This document shows, piece by piece, positions 34,341 to 43,655 of a DNA stretch of 64,000 nucleotides. The DNA is from Cupriavidus pauculus (GTDB taxonomy: Bacteria > Pseudomonadota > Gammaproteobacteria > Burkholderiales > Burkholderiaceae), in contig NZ_PJRP01000004.1 of NCBI RefSeq assembly GCF_002858765.1, positions 1 to 64,000 on the forward strand, in the 5' to 3' direction. The position numbers and the translations under genes are program-made. The notes beneath the pieces were generated by a model. That model was not told where the DNA came from and made no database searches. It worked only from the letters and a program-made list of their open reading frames with translations. How positions within the stretch are numbered: position 1 is the stretch's first letter; every line of letters begins with the position of its first letter.

Positions 34341-35680
34341 GACGCGGTAGCCCTGCCGGCAACGCTGCTCGCCGACCGTTGCACCGCGTCGGCAAGGAAA
34401 TCAACCACGCGGGCCCACGAGGCGGCGCTGGCCCGGGCATTGGCCTGTGCGGTGCCGCCGCCGTCGAGCAGCAGACCTGCCACGGGGTGTGGCTTGGCGA
34501 TCAGCGTCGCAGGCAACTGCGGCACGCCGATCGCATGCCCGGCGCCCTCGCCGCGCCAGTGCTCGACGGGCGCGCCGTTCTTGCGCTGGCGCAGCACGTC
34601 GGCAACCTGATCGCTGTAGAGCGTGGACGGCCAGAAGCCGTCATCGGTGCCCGAAATCAGGAGCACCGGCCCCTCGATGTTCTCCACGGGGATGCGGGCG
34701 CGTGCCACGGCCTGGGCATTGCGCAGTGGCGTATGAAATGCGGCCGCTTGGCGCAACGGTTCGCCGAGGGCAGGCGGATGATCGAACGCATGCCAGTCGG
34801 CGTCTGGGTTGTCGCGCCAGACGTTGGGCAACGGCTCGCCGCGCCATGTCCAGGCGGTGGCATCGCGGGGCTTGTCGGGATGGCCCGCGCGTAGCGTGCC
34901 ATGCACCACGGCACTGGGCACGTAGGCCACGACGGCCGATACCAGCGCAGGAAAATGCGACGCCAGCAGCAGTACCAGTTCGCCGCCGCGCGACACGCCG
35001 GATACCGCGACGAACCCGTGCTGGGGTGCCAGACGTTCGTGCATCCAGCGTAGCGCGGTGTCGAAGTATTCGAGTGGGGTGTCGTCGATATAGTCCGGCC
35101 GGCCGGGCGCCTTGAAATAGCCAAGGGCCAGTGCCGAGTAGCCGTGCGCGGCGTACAGCGCGGCGCGTTGTTCGTGCATGCCGCCGCCCGAACCCGCCAG
35201 CACCAGCACCGCTGGATGCGGGCCGGGACCAGCCGGGGTATAGAGCGTGCCGCTGAGCCCGGCTTCGCTCACCGGCCGATGCGTGACGCCCGGTGCCAGG
35301 AAGCGAAGTGTGTACTGCCCGCGCGCCTGTGCGCCATATTGACCGGTGGCCGTCAGCGTAACGTCGAGCGGTGCGACGCCTTCGCTCCATGCAGGCCGCG
35401 TCGGCGCGCGCAGCCTCTGCATGGCCCAGACCGGTGCCGTGGCATCGGCGACGATCCAGCCTCCGCTGGCAGGCGCCGTATCCCCGACGGCGACCGTGCC
35501 GTCGGCATCGGCTGTGAGCACCGCGTGGCTCTCCCACTGGCTGCCGTCCGGATGATTCAAGGTGGCGGTCAGCGTCACCCTTTCCCCACCGTTGAATCCG
35601 CGCAGCGTAATCTCGCGTGGCACATCGACCAGCGCGTCAGCCGGGGTGATGTCGATCCGTGCGTGAAGGGGCCGGGTCAT
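34337..35680 (-). CDS. Acyl-CoA thioesterase/BAAT-like hydrolase
   Basis: 447 aa, starting at the ATG that overlaps the binding-protein stop (ATGA). Residues 1-140 resemble the beta-sandwich N-domain of BAAT/acyl-CoA thioesterases (LRGFNGGERVTLTATLNHPD). The rest is an alpha/beta hydrolase: VLVLAGSGGG, nucleophile in SGVSRGGE (Ser where human BAAT has Cys), an Asp in SGTDDGFWPS and a His near GAGHAIGVP. Together with the CoA ligase and PaaI thioesterase it points to CoA-thioester chemistry on an imported acid. Its place inside an ABC transporter operon is unusual. Confidence 0.88.
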   Translation of the reverse strand: MTRPLHARIDITPADALVDVPREITLRGFNGGERVTLTATLNHPDGSQWESHAVLTADADGTVAVGDTAPASGGWIVADATAPVWAMQRLRAPTRPAWSEGVAPLDVTLTATGQYGAQARGQYTLRFLAPGVTHRPVSEAGLSGTLYTPAGPGPHPAVLVLAGSGGGMHEQRAALYAAHGYSALALGYFKAPGRPDYIDDTPLEYFDTALRWMHERLAPQHGFVAVSGVSRGGELVLLLASHFPALVSAVVAYVPSAVVHGTLRAGHPDKPRDATAWTWRGEPLPNVWRDNPDADWHAFDHPPALGEPLRQAAAFHTPLRNAQAVARARIPVENIEGPVLLISGTDDGFWPSTLYSDQVADVLRQRKNGAPVEHWRGEGAGHAIGVPQLPATLIAKPHPVAGLLLDGGGTAQANARASAASWARVVDFLADAVQRSASSVAGRATAS

Positions 35681-36795
35681 TGGGCCGCCTTTGCGCGACG
35701 AATCAGCGCGGCGCGATCGAAGTCGCTGAACGCGGGGACAAACTCGTTCGAGAAGATCTTTTGCAGCGGCACCTCGGCGCTGGGGTACTCCCCGGCCTTG
35801 GCCATGGCTTCGATGCCGCGCTGGATGGCAGGCAGATCGTATTGCCCCGGTATGCGAGGTGCCCCAGACGGCGTGTACAGCACGCGCTTCAGGCGGCGTG
35901 TCAGCAGTTCGGATGCTTCGGCAAGTTGCTTGGCTTCGTCGCCGGCCGGCCTGGATTCCGGATGTTGCTGCCAGAACGCCTTGACGCAGAATGCGGGATT
36001 TGCTTCGCAAACGATCTGCGCCTGGGTGTAGGCACGGCCGAAGCGGCGCACCAGATCGGGCTGGTCGCGCAGGGTGTCGACGTGTGCAATGAAGCCGTTG
36101 CCGGCGGTCTCCTGGAACACCGCCGGATAGGCGATGCGGCGGATCTTGGTGCCGGAAAACTCGAGCAGATCGTCCCAGCTGCTGTTGAAGTTCAGCGCAT
36201 CGATGCGATGGGTGCGCAGCGCCTGGAATCCCGCCCCGAGCGCGCCAACGGCCACATACTCGACGTTCTTGCCCGGCTCCAGTCCTGCAATACGCAGCGC
36301 CGCGCGTCCGCCCGGAATCGTGCCCCATGTCAGCGCACCCACGCCAATCTGCTTGTCCTTGAGGTCGGCCAGGGTGCGGATCGGGGAGTCGGCGAGCACG
36401 GCAAACTCCATCGTGTTGCCGGGCACCCCGTTATAGAAATAGCGCAGTGGCAGCGGATCCTTGCCCGAAAAGTAGCTCGCGATGACCGGCTCGGAAGTCG
36501 GGTAGCCAAACGTCACGCGCTTGCCCGCCACTTGGGGCAGCAGGGCGCCGGCGCCCTGGAAGACGATCGTCTTGACGCTGAGGTTGGCGTCCTTGAACAG
36601 ACCGAGTGCTTCGGCGGCGGCGTAAGGTGCACCGTCATGGACGGCGGGCGGAATGGCCAGGGCCACCGTGACTTCATCGAGCGCGTAGGCCGAGGTCGCG
36701 AACAGCGTGGAGGTGCCGAGCGCGACGAATGCGGCGAATTTGGCGAACGCGGCGGGGGTGGCGCCGGCGCGCGCCGGCTTGCGGAACAACATCAT
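35677..36795 (-). CDS. NitT/TauT-type periplasmic substrate-binding protein, set 1
   Basis: 372 aa. The start is the double ATG at 36795/36792, preceded by a strong AGGAG site; the frame is open further upstream but that part has no coding character. A signal peptide ends near ATSAYA. The fold signature is DEVTVALAIPPAVHDGAPYAAAEALGLFKDANL followed by KTIVFQGAGAL. It delivers an unknown ligand to the set-1 permease. Four cysteine-bearing segments near residues 275-300 (IVCEANPAFCVKAF) could form a disulfide. Confidence 0.9.
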   Translation of the reverse strand: MMLFRKPARAGATPAAFAKFAAFVALGTSTLFATSAYALDEVTVALAIPPAVHDGAPYAAAEALGLFKDANLSVKTIVFQGAGALLPQVAGKRVTFGYPTSEPVIASYFSGKDPLPLRYFYNGVPGNTMEFAVLADSPIRTLADLKDKQIGVGALTWGTIPGGRAALRIAGLEPGKNVEYVAVGALGAGFQALRTHRIDALNFNSSWDDLLEFSGTKIRRIAYPAVFQETAGNGFIAHVDTLRDQPDLVRRFGRAYTQAQIVCEANPAFCVKAFWQQHPESRPAGDEAKQLAEASELLTRRLKRVLYTPSGAPRIPGQYDLPAIQRGIEAMAKAGEYPSAEVPLQKIFSNEFVPAFSDFDRAALIRRAKAAQ

Positions 36796-36836
36796 AAACT
36801 CCTGCGGATTGCGATCGGGTGGGGTTGAGTGAGTCT

Positions 36837-38387
36837 TTACGGCGCCAACAGGCGCAAGGCCTGATCTGCCAGGGCGCGCCGGTCGATCTTCTGCGTGGCG
36901 GCCAGCGGCAGCGCATCGACGTACCAGATCCGCCGCGGATGCTGATAGGCGGCCAGTTGCGTCAGCGACCATTCGCGCAGCGCGTGTTCGGTAGGCGGTG
37001 CGATGCCCTCGCGCAGCACCACGAAAGCCACCGGCTTGGTGCCCTTGATCTCGTCAGGCACCGGCACGACGCTGGCCTGCTGCACGGCCGCGTGCCGCTC
37101 CAGCGCTTTCTCGATCTCGCCCGGATAGAGGTTTTCGCCGCCACTGACGAACATGTCGTCGCGCCGGCCCACGAAGGTGTAGAAGCCCTCGGCATCGCGG
37201 CGGAATACGTCGCCGGTGATGTAGTAGCCGTCATCGGTAAAAGGTCGCAAATCCGCGCGCCCGTGGTAGCCAAGCATCAGCCCGGGGCTGCGTAGCTCAA
37301 GCACGCCTTCGTCGGACTCCCCGCCCTGCTCGTCGACCAGCCGCACCGCTACGGCGGGATGCGGATAGCCGACCGATTGCGCTGGCGTGGGCAGTCCATC
37401 CGGATGCGGGCCGAACACCACGGGGCCACCCTCGGTGGTGCCATAGGCGTTGATGACGCGCGCATTGGGCAGCAGTTGATGGATCTGTGCCTTTAGCGCG
37501 GGGCTGACCGGCGCGGACCCCATGCGTACCGCCCGCACGCTGCTCAGGTCGGTGCGTGCCAGCAGGTCATGCTCGCGCAGCATCATGGCAATCATCGGCG
37601 GCACGGCCGTCAGCCACGTGCACTGGTAGCGTCCGATGGCATCGATATAGGCACCGGCCTGGAACTGGGGTAGCAGCACCGATGGCGCGTGGCAGGCCAA
37701 CGCCAGCAGGATCAGCGCCAGCGCGTTCATGTGGTACAGCGGCGCGGCAATCAGCACGCGCTCGTTGGCCAGCGGCGTGCTGGCCTGGCGTGCCTGCACC
37801 ACCCAGAGATGGCTGGCGTGGCTCAGGCGTACCCCCTTAGGGCGCCCCGTGGAACCGGAGGTATAGAGCAGCAGTGCCAGGTCGTCATCGGCGGGCGCGT
37901 ACGGCGCAAAGGGGGAGGCATCGGGGAAGGTGCCGGAGGCGGTATCGCCATGCGTCGCGCGCAGGGCATCGTGCTCGGGCGAACCGAACACGACGGCCGG
38001 CGCGCCTGTCGGCACCTGCGCATGGTGCGCCTTGTCGCACAGCACAAGCTTTGCGCCGCTGTCGGCGACGATATAGTCGACCAATGGCTGGGGCAGCTTG
38101 AAGTTCACCGGCACCGCAACTAGCCCGGCGCGCATGATGCCGAGCAGCGACACCACGTAGTCGACCGAATTCACGCCAAGCAGCGCGATGCGGTCGCCCT
38201 GCGCCAGGCCACGCCGGAGCAGGCCCCGCGCAACGGCGTCGGCGGCGGCGTCGATGTCGCCAAACGTATACCGGGCGGCCTCACCGTTGGCACTGATGCC
38301 GACGATGGCCAGCTTGGCGGGGTCGGCATCGCGAACAATCACGCTGCCGAGATTGCGGCCACCAGCCGCGTGCGCTTCAGCTGCCAT
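36837..38387 (-). CDS. AMP-forming acyl-CoA synthetase
   Basis: 516 aa ANL-family ligase, activating a carboxylic acid to its CoA thioester via an acyl-adenylate. Motifs: P-loop LLLYTSGSTGRPKGVRLSH, INAYGTTEGG, YITGDVF, GRRDDMFVSGGENLYPGEIE, and the catalytic Lys in ATQKIDRRAL. The substrate cannot be read from sequence; short aromatic or branched acids are typical. It lies 41 bases before the set-1 binding protein and 6 bases after the PaaI-type thioesterase, so they form one operon. Confidence 0.93.
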   Translation of the reverse strand: MAAEAHAAGGRNLGSVIVRDADPAKLAIVGISANGEAARYTFGDIDAAADAVARGLLRRGLAQGDRIALLGVNSVDYVVSLLGIMRAGLVAVPVNFKLPQPLVDYIVADSGAKLVLCDKAHHAQVPTGAPAVVFGSPEHDALRATHGDTASGTFPDASPFAPYAPADDDLALLLYTSGSTGRPKGVRLSHASHLWVVQARQASTPLANERVLIAAPLYHMNALALILLALACHAPSVLLPQFQAGAYIDAIGRYQCTWLTAVPPMIAMMLREHDLLARTDLSSVRAVRMGSAPVSPALKAQIHQLLPNARVINAYGTTEGGPVVFGPHPDGLPTPAQSVGYPHPAVAVRLVDEQGGESDEGVLELRSPGLMLGYHGRADLRPFTDDGYYITGDVFRRDAEGFYTFVGRRDDMFVSGGENLYPGEIEKALERHAAVQQASVVPVPDEIKGTKPVAFVVLREGIAPPTEHALREWSLTQLAAYQHPRRIWYVDALPLAATQKIDRRALADQALRLLAP

Positions 38388-38393
38388 GATGCG

Positions 38394-38816
38394 TCAGGCC
38401 TGCGCAGGGGTGGCGTAGACGCCGCGGCCGCTGGCGACCAGGCGGTCTTCAGCGTCGTAGACGTTGGCTTCGGCCACACTTACCAGGCGGCCGGTCTTGA
38501 TGACGGTGCCGACAACCTTGAGATCGCCGCGCGCCGGGCGATGGTAGTCCACGCGCAGGTCCACCGTAGGCACGCCCTTGCCGGTGTGCGATACCAGCGC
38601 CCAGTCGGCGCCAAGGTCGACCAGCGCAGCCAGGATGCCGCCATGAATGTAGCCGCCGTCAGGGTTGACGATCCATTCGTCGCGAAACTTCGCTGTCAGC
38701 GTGATCTCGCCTTCGGCGACGGACGCGACCTGCAGGCCGAGCCATTGGTGATAGGGGCCGCGCAGCAGTCGAGCTTGCACGTCGGCGGCGGAGGGGAGGG
38801 CAGTGGTCTGGGTCAT
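38394..38816 (-). CDS. PaaI-type hotdog thioesterase
   Basis: 140 aa single hotdog domain with the PaaI pattern: NPDGGYIHGGILAALVDLGADWAL at the active-site helix, then TVDLRVDYHRPA and GDLKVVGTVIKTGRLVSVAEANVYD. Such enzymes rescue CoA stuck on dead-end aromatic or acyl thioesters. It is 6 bases upstream of the CoA ligase, consistent with editing of that ligase's products. Confidence 0.9.
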   Translation of the reverse strand: MTQTTALPSAADVQARLLRGPYHQWLGLQVASVAEGEITLTAKFRDEWIVNPDGGYIHGGILAALVDLGADWALVSHTGKGVPTVDLRVDYHRPARGDLKVVGTVIKTGRLVSVAEANVYDAEDRLVASGRGVYATPAQA

Positions 38817-38871
38817 GTTCAGCGTTCGATATCGGTAGGGAAGAATGTGCGAGGGGGGAAACGGTGATGGC

Positions 38872-39891
38872 CTATGGCGTCACCACGACCTTGCCCAGCA
38901 CAGCGCGGTCGCGGATCAGCGCCAGCCCTTTGGCGGCCTGGTCGAGCGGCAGCACGCTGTCGATCACCGGATCGAGCTTGCCTTCGGCAACTAGGGCCAG
39001 CAGAGCCTTGAGGTTGTCGTCGTAGAAGCTGTTCGACCCCTTGATGTTCAGCTCGAAGCTCCAGACGTAGCGCAGATCTTCCTTGGGATCATGGCCGGCC
39101 GTGGCGCCGCAGACGAGCAGCGTGCCGCCGCGCTTCAGGCTCTTGATCGAGGGCAGCCAGGTATCGCCACCCGTGAAATTGACGATGACATCCACGCCGC
39201 CCTCAAACGTGCGGCGCTGCGGCTTACCGTACCGCTCGATGACCCACTTGCCGAAGTCGACGTCGCGATAGTTGATGATGTGGTCGGCACCGATCGCCTT
39301 GAGGCGTTCGCCCTTCTCGTCCGAGCCCGCCGCGGCAATGACTTCAGCGCCCAGCATTTTTGCCAGCAGCACCGTCGCCGTGCCCACGCCGCCGCTGGCG
39401 CCAAGCACCAGTACTTTGTCACCGGCCTTGACGGTCTGGTGGGTGATCAGCATCCGATGTGCCGTGCCGTAGGCCACTGGCAGCGCTGCGGCTTGCGCGA
39501 ACGTGACGTTCTCGGGCAGGGCGATCAGCTGGCGCGCATCCACGCGCGCAAACTCGGCCATGCCGCCATCGGTCATCTCGCCCATCAGGCCCACGCCGGG
39601 CTTCAGCGGGTTCACCAGTACGCGATCGCCGACCTTCCAGCCGGTGACGCCGGCACCCAATTCGGTGATCGTGCCTGCCAGGTCCAGGCCGATCACGACC
39701 GGGAACGGCACCTTGATGCCCGGCATGCCGTGTACGGTGAAGACGTCGTGATAGTTGAAGGACGACGCGCCTACCCGGATCACGACGTGGCCTTCGTCGG
39801 CCTTCGGTACGGGCTTATCCGCGACGACGCGCAGTTGTTCTTCGAGAGTGCCGTGTGCGTCGAGCACCAGCGCTTGCATGGATTGGGTCAC
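38872..39891 (-). CDS. MDR-family NADPH-dependent oxidoreductase (quinone reductase-like)
   Basis: 339 aa from a GTG at 39891 that has a good AAGGA site 7 bases before it; ATG at 39879 is the next choice. It contains VIGLDLAGTITELGAGV, VGDRVLVNP and the NADP site VLGASGGVGTATVLLAKMLGAEVIAAAG. The zinc-ligand pattern of alcohol dehydrogenases is lacking, so a quinone/enone-reductase type reaction is more likely. It is part of the CoA-ligase operon. Confidence 0.88.
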   Translation of the reverse strand: MTQSMQALVLDAHGTLEEQLRVVADKPVPKADEGHVVIRVGASSFNYHDVFTVHGMPGIKVPFPVVIGLDLAGTITELGAGVTGWKVGDRVLVNPLKPGVGLMGEMTDGGMAEFARVDARQLIALPENVTFAQAAALPVAYGTAHRMLITHQTVKAGDKVLVLGASGGVGTATVLLAKMLGAEVIAAAGSDEKGERLKAIGADHIINYRDVDFGKWVIERYGKPQRRTFEGGVDVIVNFTGGDTWLPSIKSLKRGGTLLVCGATAGHDPKEDLRYVWSFELNIKGSNSFYDDNLKALLALVAEGKLDPVIDSVLPLDQAAKGLALIRDRAVLGKVVVTP

Positions 39892-39946
39892 GATGGATTC
39901 CTTGGGGGAAGGGAAGCTGAGAGAATTAGGGATCGGGCAGGCGGGC

Positions 39947-40972
39947 TTACTTGATCGCCTTGGCCTGCTCGTACGGCTTGCGGGCAAACAGGTCTTCCTT
40001 GAGGTCGCCCTTGACCAGGCCGGACTCGACGAACACAGCGTGTTGGCGACGCAGCGTGGCGATGTCCGCCGGCTCAAAGGCCACGCGGTTCATGTCGTTC
40101 CAGTGGCTCACATAGACCTTGGCATCGTCGGCCGGCAGGTTGGCCTTCTTCTGCAGGATCTGCACGACTTCGTTGCGATTGGCGTTACCCCAGGCCAGGG
40201 TGTCGCGCAATGCGGCGATCACGCGCGCTACGACCTCGGGATGGTTGTCGACCAGATCCGAGCGGGCGGCGCCCACGCCGATATAGGGCACGGCGTCGGA
40301 CTGGGTCAGCGTCTTCCACTCGGAGGCGAACGTGCCCAGCTTGCGCACCGGCAGTTCGTCGCCGAGCTGCTCCACGGTGACCGAGCGCAGCGCCGCCGCA
40401 TCCACCTGCTTCTGCACCAGGAACTGCGCCAGGCGGGATTCGTTGCCACCAACGAGCGCGAAATCGCTGCTCTTGATCTGATAGTTGCCGGCCAGGACGG
40501 CGCCTGCAATCACCGCGACCGAGGAGCCGGCGGGCGACATGCCTACTTTCTTGCCCTTGAGCTCGCGGATCGACTGGATCGGTGAATCCTTCGGTACGAC
40601 GAACTGCACATCGGCGGGTTGTGTTGCGGCAAAGATGCGGATGGGCACGCCCGATGCAGCGGTGCCGAACACGCCGGCTACAGGTGCGCCGAACGCGAGA
40701 TCAATGGATCCCGATGCCAGCGCCCGCAGCGGCGCGTTCACGTCGGGAAAGTGAACAAACTCGGCGCGCACGCCACGTTTGGCGAGAAAATCCTTGGCTT
40801 CCAGGACCGAGCCATAGCCGAGGCTCACACCGCTGGTCCAGTAGCCAATCTTGACGAGGGGCGCCGGCTCGGCGGCACTGGCCGTGGCAGGAGTGATCGC
40901 GGCGTATGACAGCGCGATGAATGCGGAATAGGCGGAAAAGGCGGCGGCCGCCGCTGACAGTAGCTTGCGCAC
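39947..40972 (-). CDS. NitT/TauT-type periplasmic substrate-binding protein, set 2
   Basis: 341 aa from a GTG start with AGGA 8 bases upstream. The signal peptide ends near ATASA. Mature start: LVKIGYWTSGVSLGYGSVLEAKDFLAKRG; later IDLAFGAPVAGVFGT and ELKGKKVGMSPAGSSVAV, typical of NMT1/SsuA-like proteins. It follows the set-2 permease by 10 bases and is distinct in sequence from the set-1 and set-3 binding proteins, so a different ligand is expected. Confidence 0.9.
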   Translation of the reverse strand: MRKLLSAAAAAFSAYSAFIALSYAAITPATASAAEPAPLVKIGYWTSGVSLGYGSVLEAKDFLAKRGVRAEFVHFPDVNAPLRALASGSIDLAFGAPVAGVFGTAASGVPIRIFAATQPADVQFVVPKDSPIQSIRELKGKKVGMSPAGSSVAVIAGAVLAGNYQIKSSDFALVGGNESRLAQFLVQKQVDAAALRSVTVEQLGDELPVRKLGTFASEWKTLTQSDAVPYIGVGAARSDLVDNHPEVVARVIAALRDTLAWGNANRNEVVQILQKKANLPADDAKVYVSHWNDMNRVAFEPADIATLRRQHAVFVESGLVKGDLKEDLFARKPYEQAKAIK

Positions 40973-40982
40973 GATGAAGTCC

Positions 40983-41822
40983 TCAGGCTTGAAAGGAAAC
41001 GGATGGGGCGGAAACGGATGGGGCAGACGGTTGCCGTGCGGCAGCCTTCCAACGGAACAGCCAGCGCTCGGCGGGCTTGAGCAGGCCGCCTTCGAGCAGC
41101 AGCATCAGGCCGACCAGCAGGACGGTCCAGGCGAACACCTGGTCGGTCTGCACCAGGTCGGCGGCCTGCCGCAGGCGATAGCCGATGCCGCTGGACGAAC
41201 CGATGGTTTCGGCCACCAGCGACACGCGCCAGCCGAAGCCAAAGGCCAGCCGCGCGCCGGCAAAGAAATGAGGCAGGATCGTCGGCACATAGATCTTGCG
41301 AAGCACCTGCACGCGTGACATGCGAAAGCTGCGTGCCAGATCCACGTAGTGTGCATCGACGGTTTTGGTGCCTTCCCAGACATTGGTCAGGATCAGCGGC
41401 ATGGCCGTCATGAACACCACGAAGACCGTGGTGGCATCAGAAATACCGAACCAGATGATCGCGAAGATGGCCCAGATGGCCGACGATACGGTATTGAAGA
41501 CCGTCAGTACCGGCTCGAAGAAGCGGGCCAGGACGCGGCTTGCACCTAGCGTCAGTCCCAGGCCGCTGCCAACAAGGGTGGCCAGCACGAAACCCGAGAA
41601 CACCCGTCGGCACGTGGCGGCCACGTCGGCGGCGAAGGTGTCGCCGTGCCAGAGCGACATCAGGGCGAGGCCGACTTTTTCCGGGCCAGGCAGCACGAAG
41701 GATGGCACGCGCGCGGCGGCCCACCACCAGAGCCCAAGCAGCAGGGCCACCAGCAGCAGGCGCTGCAGGACCAGCGTGGCGACATGACGGGCAGCAGTCG
41801 TAGTCACGGTGGTGCTCCTCAT
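40983..41822 (-). CDS. ABC permease of NitT/TauT type, set 2
   Basis: 279 aa with an N-terminal helix VLQRLLLVALLLGLWWWAAA and about five more; the ATPase-docking loop reads DLARSFRMSRVQVLRKIYVP. It overlaps the ATPase stop by 4 bases. The C-terminal tail carries a small internal repeat (SAPSVSAPSVS). Confidence 0.92.
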   Translation of the reverse strand: MRSTTVTTTAARHVATLVLQRLLLVALLLGLWWWAAARVPSFVLPGPEKVGLALMSLWHGDTFAADVAATCRRVFSGFVLATLVGSGLGLTLGASRVLARFFEPVLTVFNTVSSAIWAIFAIIWFGISDATTVFVVFMTAMPLILTNVWEGTKTVDAHYVDLARSFRMSRVQVLRKIYVPTILPHFFAGARLAFGFGWRVSLVAETIGSSSGIGYRLRQAADLVQTDQVFAWTVLLVGLMLLLEGGLLKPAERWLFRWKAAARQPSAPSVSAPSVSFQA

Positions 41823-42559
41823 GCTGCGGCGCGCAGTACGCGCACCTGTTCCGCCACGACAGGCGCGGTTGGCACGCGCGGCCGCACCAGGTCTGCCAGG
41901 TTGACTACCTCGGCCACGCGGCCCGGTCGGGCGGCGAGCCGGATCACACGGTCCGCCAGCACCACGGCTTCCTCCATATCGTGCGTCACGAACACCACGG
42001 TCATGCCATTGCCCGCCTGGATGCGCAGCAGTTCTTCGTGCATCTGACTGCGCGTCTGGGGATCGAGCTTGGAGAACGGTTCGTCCATCAGCAGGACTTC
42101 GGGTTTAACGGCAAGGCTGCGGGCCAGTGCCACGCGGCTGCGCATCCCTCCCGACAGTTCGTGCGGCCAGGCATCGCCCCGCGCGTGTAGCCCAACGAGT
42201 TCGAGCATGTCGTCTGCGCGGCGGCGGCGATCGGCCCGCGACAGAGGGCTCGCTTCGAGGCCGAACGCGACGTTGTCGCGCACCGTCCGCCACGGCAGCA
42301 GGCGATCCTCCTGAAACATGTAGGCAATGCGACGCCAGTCGGACACCTGCGGCGCGGGGATGCCGTCCACAGCGAGCTGGCCGGCGTCCGGGGTCAGTAG
42401 CCCGGACAGGATATTGAGCAGCGTGCTCTTGCCGCAGCCGGACGGGCCTACCAGCGCCAGCACTTCGCCACGGTGCACCGCCACGTCGATGTGGTCGAGG
42501 ATCGTCGTGTTGCCAAAACGCTTGACGATGCCGTTCGCGGACAATACCGGCGGATTCAT
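41819..42559 (-). CDS. ABC ATPase of NitT/TauT type, set 2
   Basis: 246 aa with Walker A GPSGCGKST, the signature LSGGMRSR, Walker B LLMDEPFSKLD and the switch His in FVTHDMEEAV. The start at 42559 overlaps the GntR stop by 4 bases; the frame stays open upstream but reads the GntR gene out of frame. It forms set 2 with 40983 and 39947. Confidence 0.93.
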   Translation of the reverse strand: MNPPVLSANGIVKRFGNTTILDHIDVAVHRGEVLALVGPSGCGKSTLLNILSGLLTPDAGQLAVDGIPAPQVSDWRRIAYMFQEDRLLPWRTVRDNVAFGLEASPLSRADRRRRADDMLELVGLHARGDAWPHELSGGMRSRVALARSLAVKPEVLLMDEPFSKLDPQTRSQMHEELLRIQAGNGMTVVFVTHDMEEAVVLADRVIRLAARPGRVAEVVNLADLVRPRVPTAPVVAEQVRVLRAAA

Positions 42560-43281
42560 GCGGCACCCCCGGCCACGCGCATCGGCAGATAGGTGCCGGC
42601 CTGCGACAGGCTGGCGTAGACCTTTTCCATGGTCTGGGCGCGGAATGCCTCGATGTGGCGGCGCGCAATCGTCTCCGCTGCCTTCTCGTCGTGATCCTCG
42701 AATGCCTTGATCAACGAGTTGTGGTCGTGGCGGATCTCGGGACGCACGCGCTGGACGTTGAAGCCGAGCGCCACAAGGCGCGACATCTCGTCCATCAGTG
42801 AGGAGAGCGTGCGCGTCAGGCGCTCGTTGCCGGTGGCGTGGACGATAGCCAGATGGAACTGCTTGTTCGCGTCCATGAACTTGTCGATACGGCGCGGCGC
42901 CGGAATCGCGTATTCGTCGCGGCAAGCCGCTTCCAGCCCGTGGAGCAGGGCGGTGTCGACGCGGCCGACGGCCAGCCGGGCGGCCATCGGCTCCAGCTGC
43001 ACGCGCAGCGCGAAGACCTCCTCGACGTCCTTGAGCGTGATGGGCGCCACCTGATAGCCACGGCGGGGCCGAGCAAAAATCAGGCGGTCGTGCGCCAGCC
43101 GCGTGAGCGCGATGCGGCAACTGTTCTTGCCGAAGCCGTAGGCGGTCATCAGCTCGCCTTCGGTGACCAGCGCACCGGGCACTAGCTTGCAGGACAGGAT
43201 GTCGCGGCGCAGCGCCGTGTAGGCGGCAAGCCCCAGGCTGGTGTCCTGCGCATCCTCTGCAATTCCGCCCTGCACGATCAT
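42556..43281 (-). CDS. GntR-family regulator (FadR/FCD subgroup)
   Basis: 241 aa. The N-terminal winged helix (LRRDILSCKLVPGALVTEGELM then FGKNSCRIALTRLAHDRLI) is followed by an all-helical FCD ligand domain (residues 90-225) with the usual metal-binding Asp/His pattern. As first gene of the set-2 transport and CoA-ligase operon, it probably senses the imported acid or its CoA ester and controls that operon and itself. The start at 43281 gives the normal family length. Confidence 0.9.
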   Translation of the reverse strand: MIVQGGIAEDAQDTSLGLAAYTALRRDILSCKLVPGALVTEGELMTAYGFGKNSCRIALTRLAHDRLIFARPRRGYQVAPITLKDVEEVFALRVQLEPMAARLAVGRVDTALLHGLEAACRDEYAIPAPRRIDKFMDANKQFHLAIVHATGNERLTRTLSSLMDEMSRLVALGFNVQRVRPEIRHDHNSLIKAFEDHDEKAAETIARRHIEAFRAQTMEKVYASLSQAGTYLPMRVAGGAA

Positions 43282-43655
43282 TTTTCCTGGCTCCTTCGCG
43301 TATGTCGGACGCACCCTTGTCCGCCTTGCAATACATTGGGCGTAGCTTAGGGCTGGCCGCTTGGGAAGCAAACGAACGGTTTTACGGAAGCATATGAAGA
43401 CGCTGCTGTGACTGGGCAGCCCAGCGTCGTGAGCGGCTCACAGACCATTGGTGGAATGCCTATTGCGCGAACAAGGGCATGCACGAGCATGGGCGACAGG
43501 CCAATGCCGGCAGTGCGCAGAGCGCGGTGCAGCGGGATGGGAGAAGACTGCGCCCCGTGCCGCGATCGGGCCAGGGGCGAGGGAGAAGGGGTGGGGGAGA
43601 GGAGGAGAGAGCGGGGGGAGAGAGGAGAGAGCGGGGAGAGAGGCGCGAGGCGCGG
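43282..43655. other. GntR promoter region plus purine-rich tract
   Basis: The right part (about 43573-43650) is an almost pure G/A run on the plus strand (repeats of GGGAGAGA type with three interruptions), directly after the aldolase stop. The left part must hold the GntR operon promoter; I see no clear inverted repeat. No gene is evident. Confidence 0.6.
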
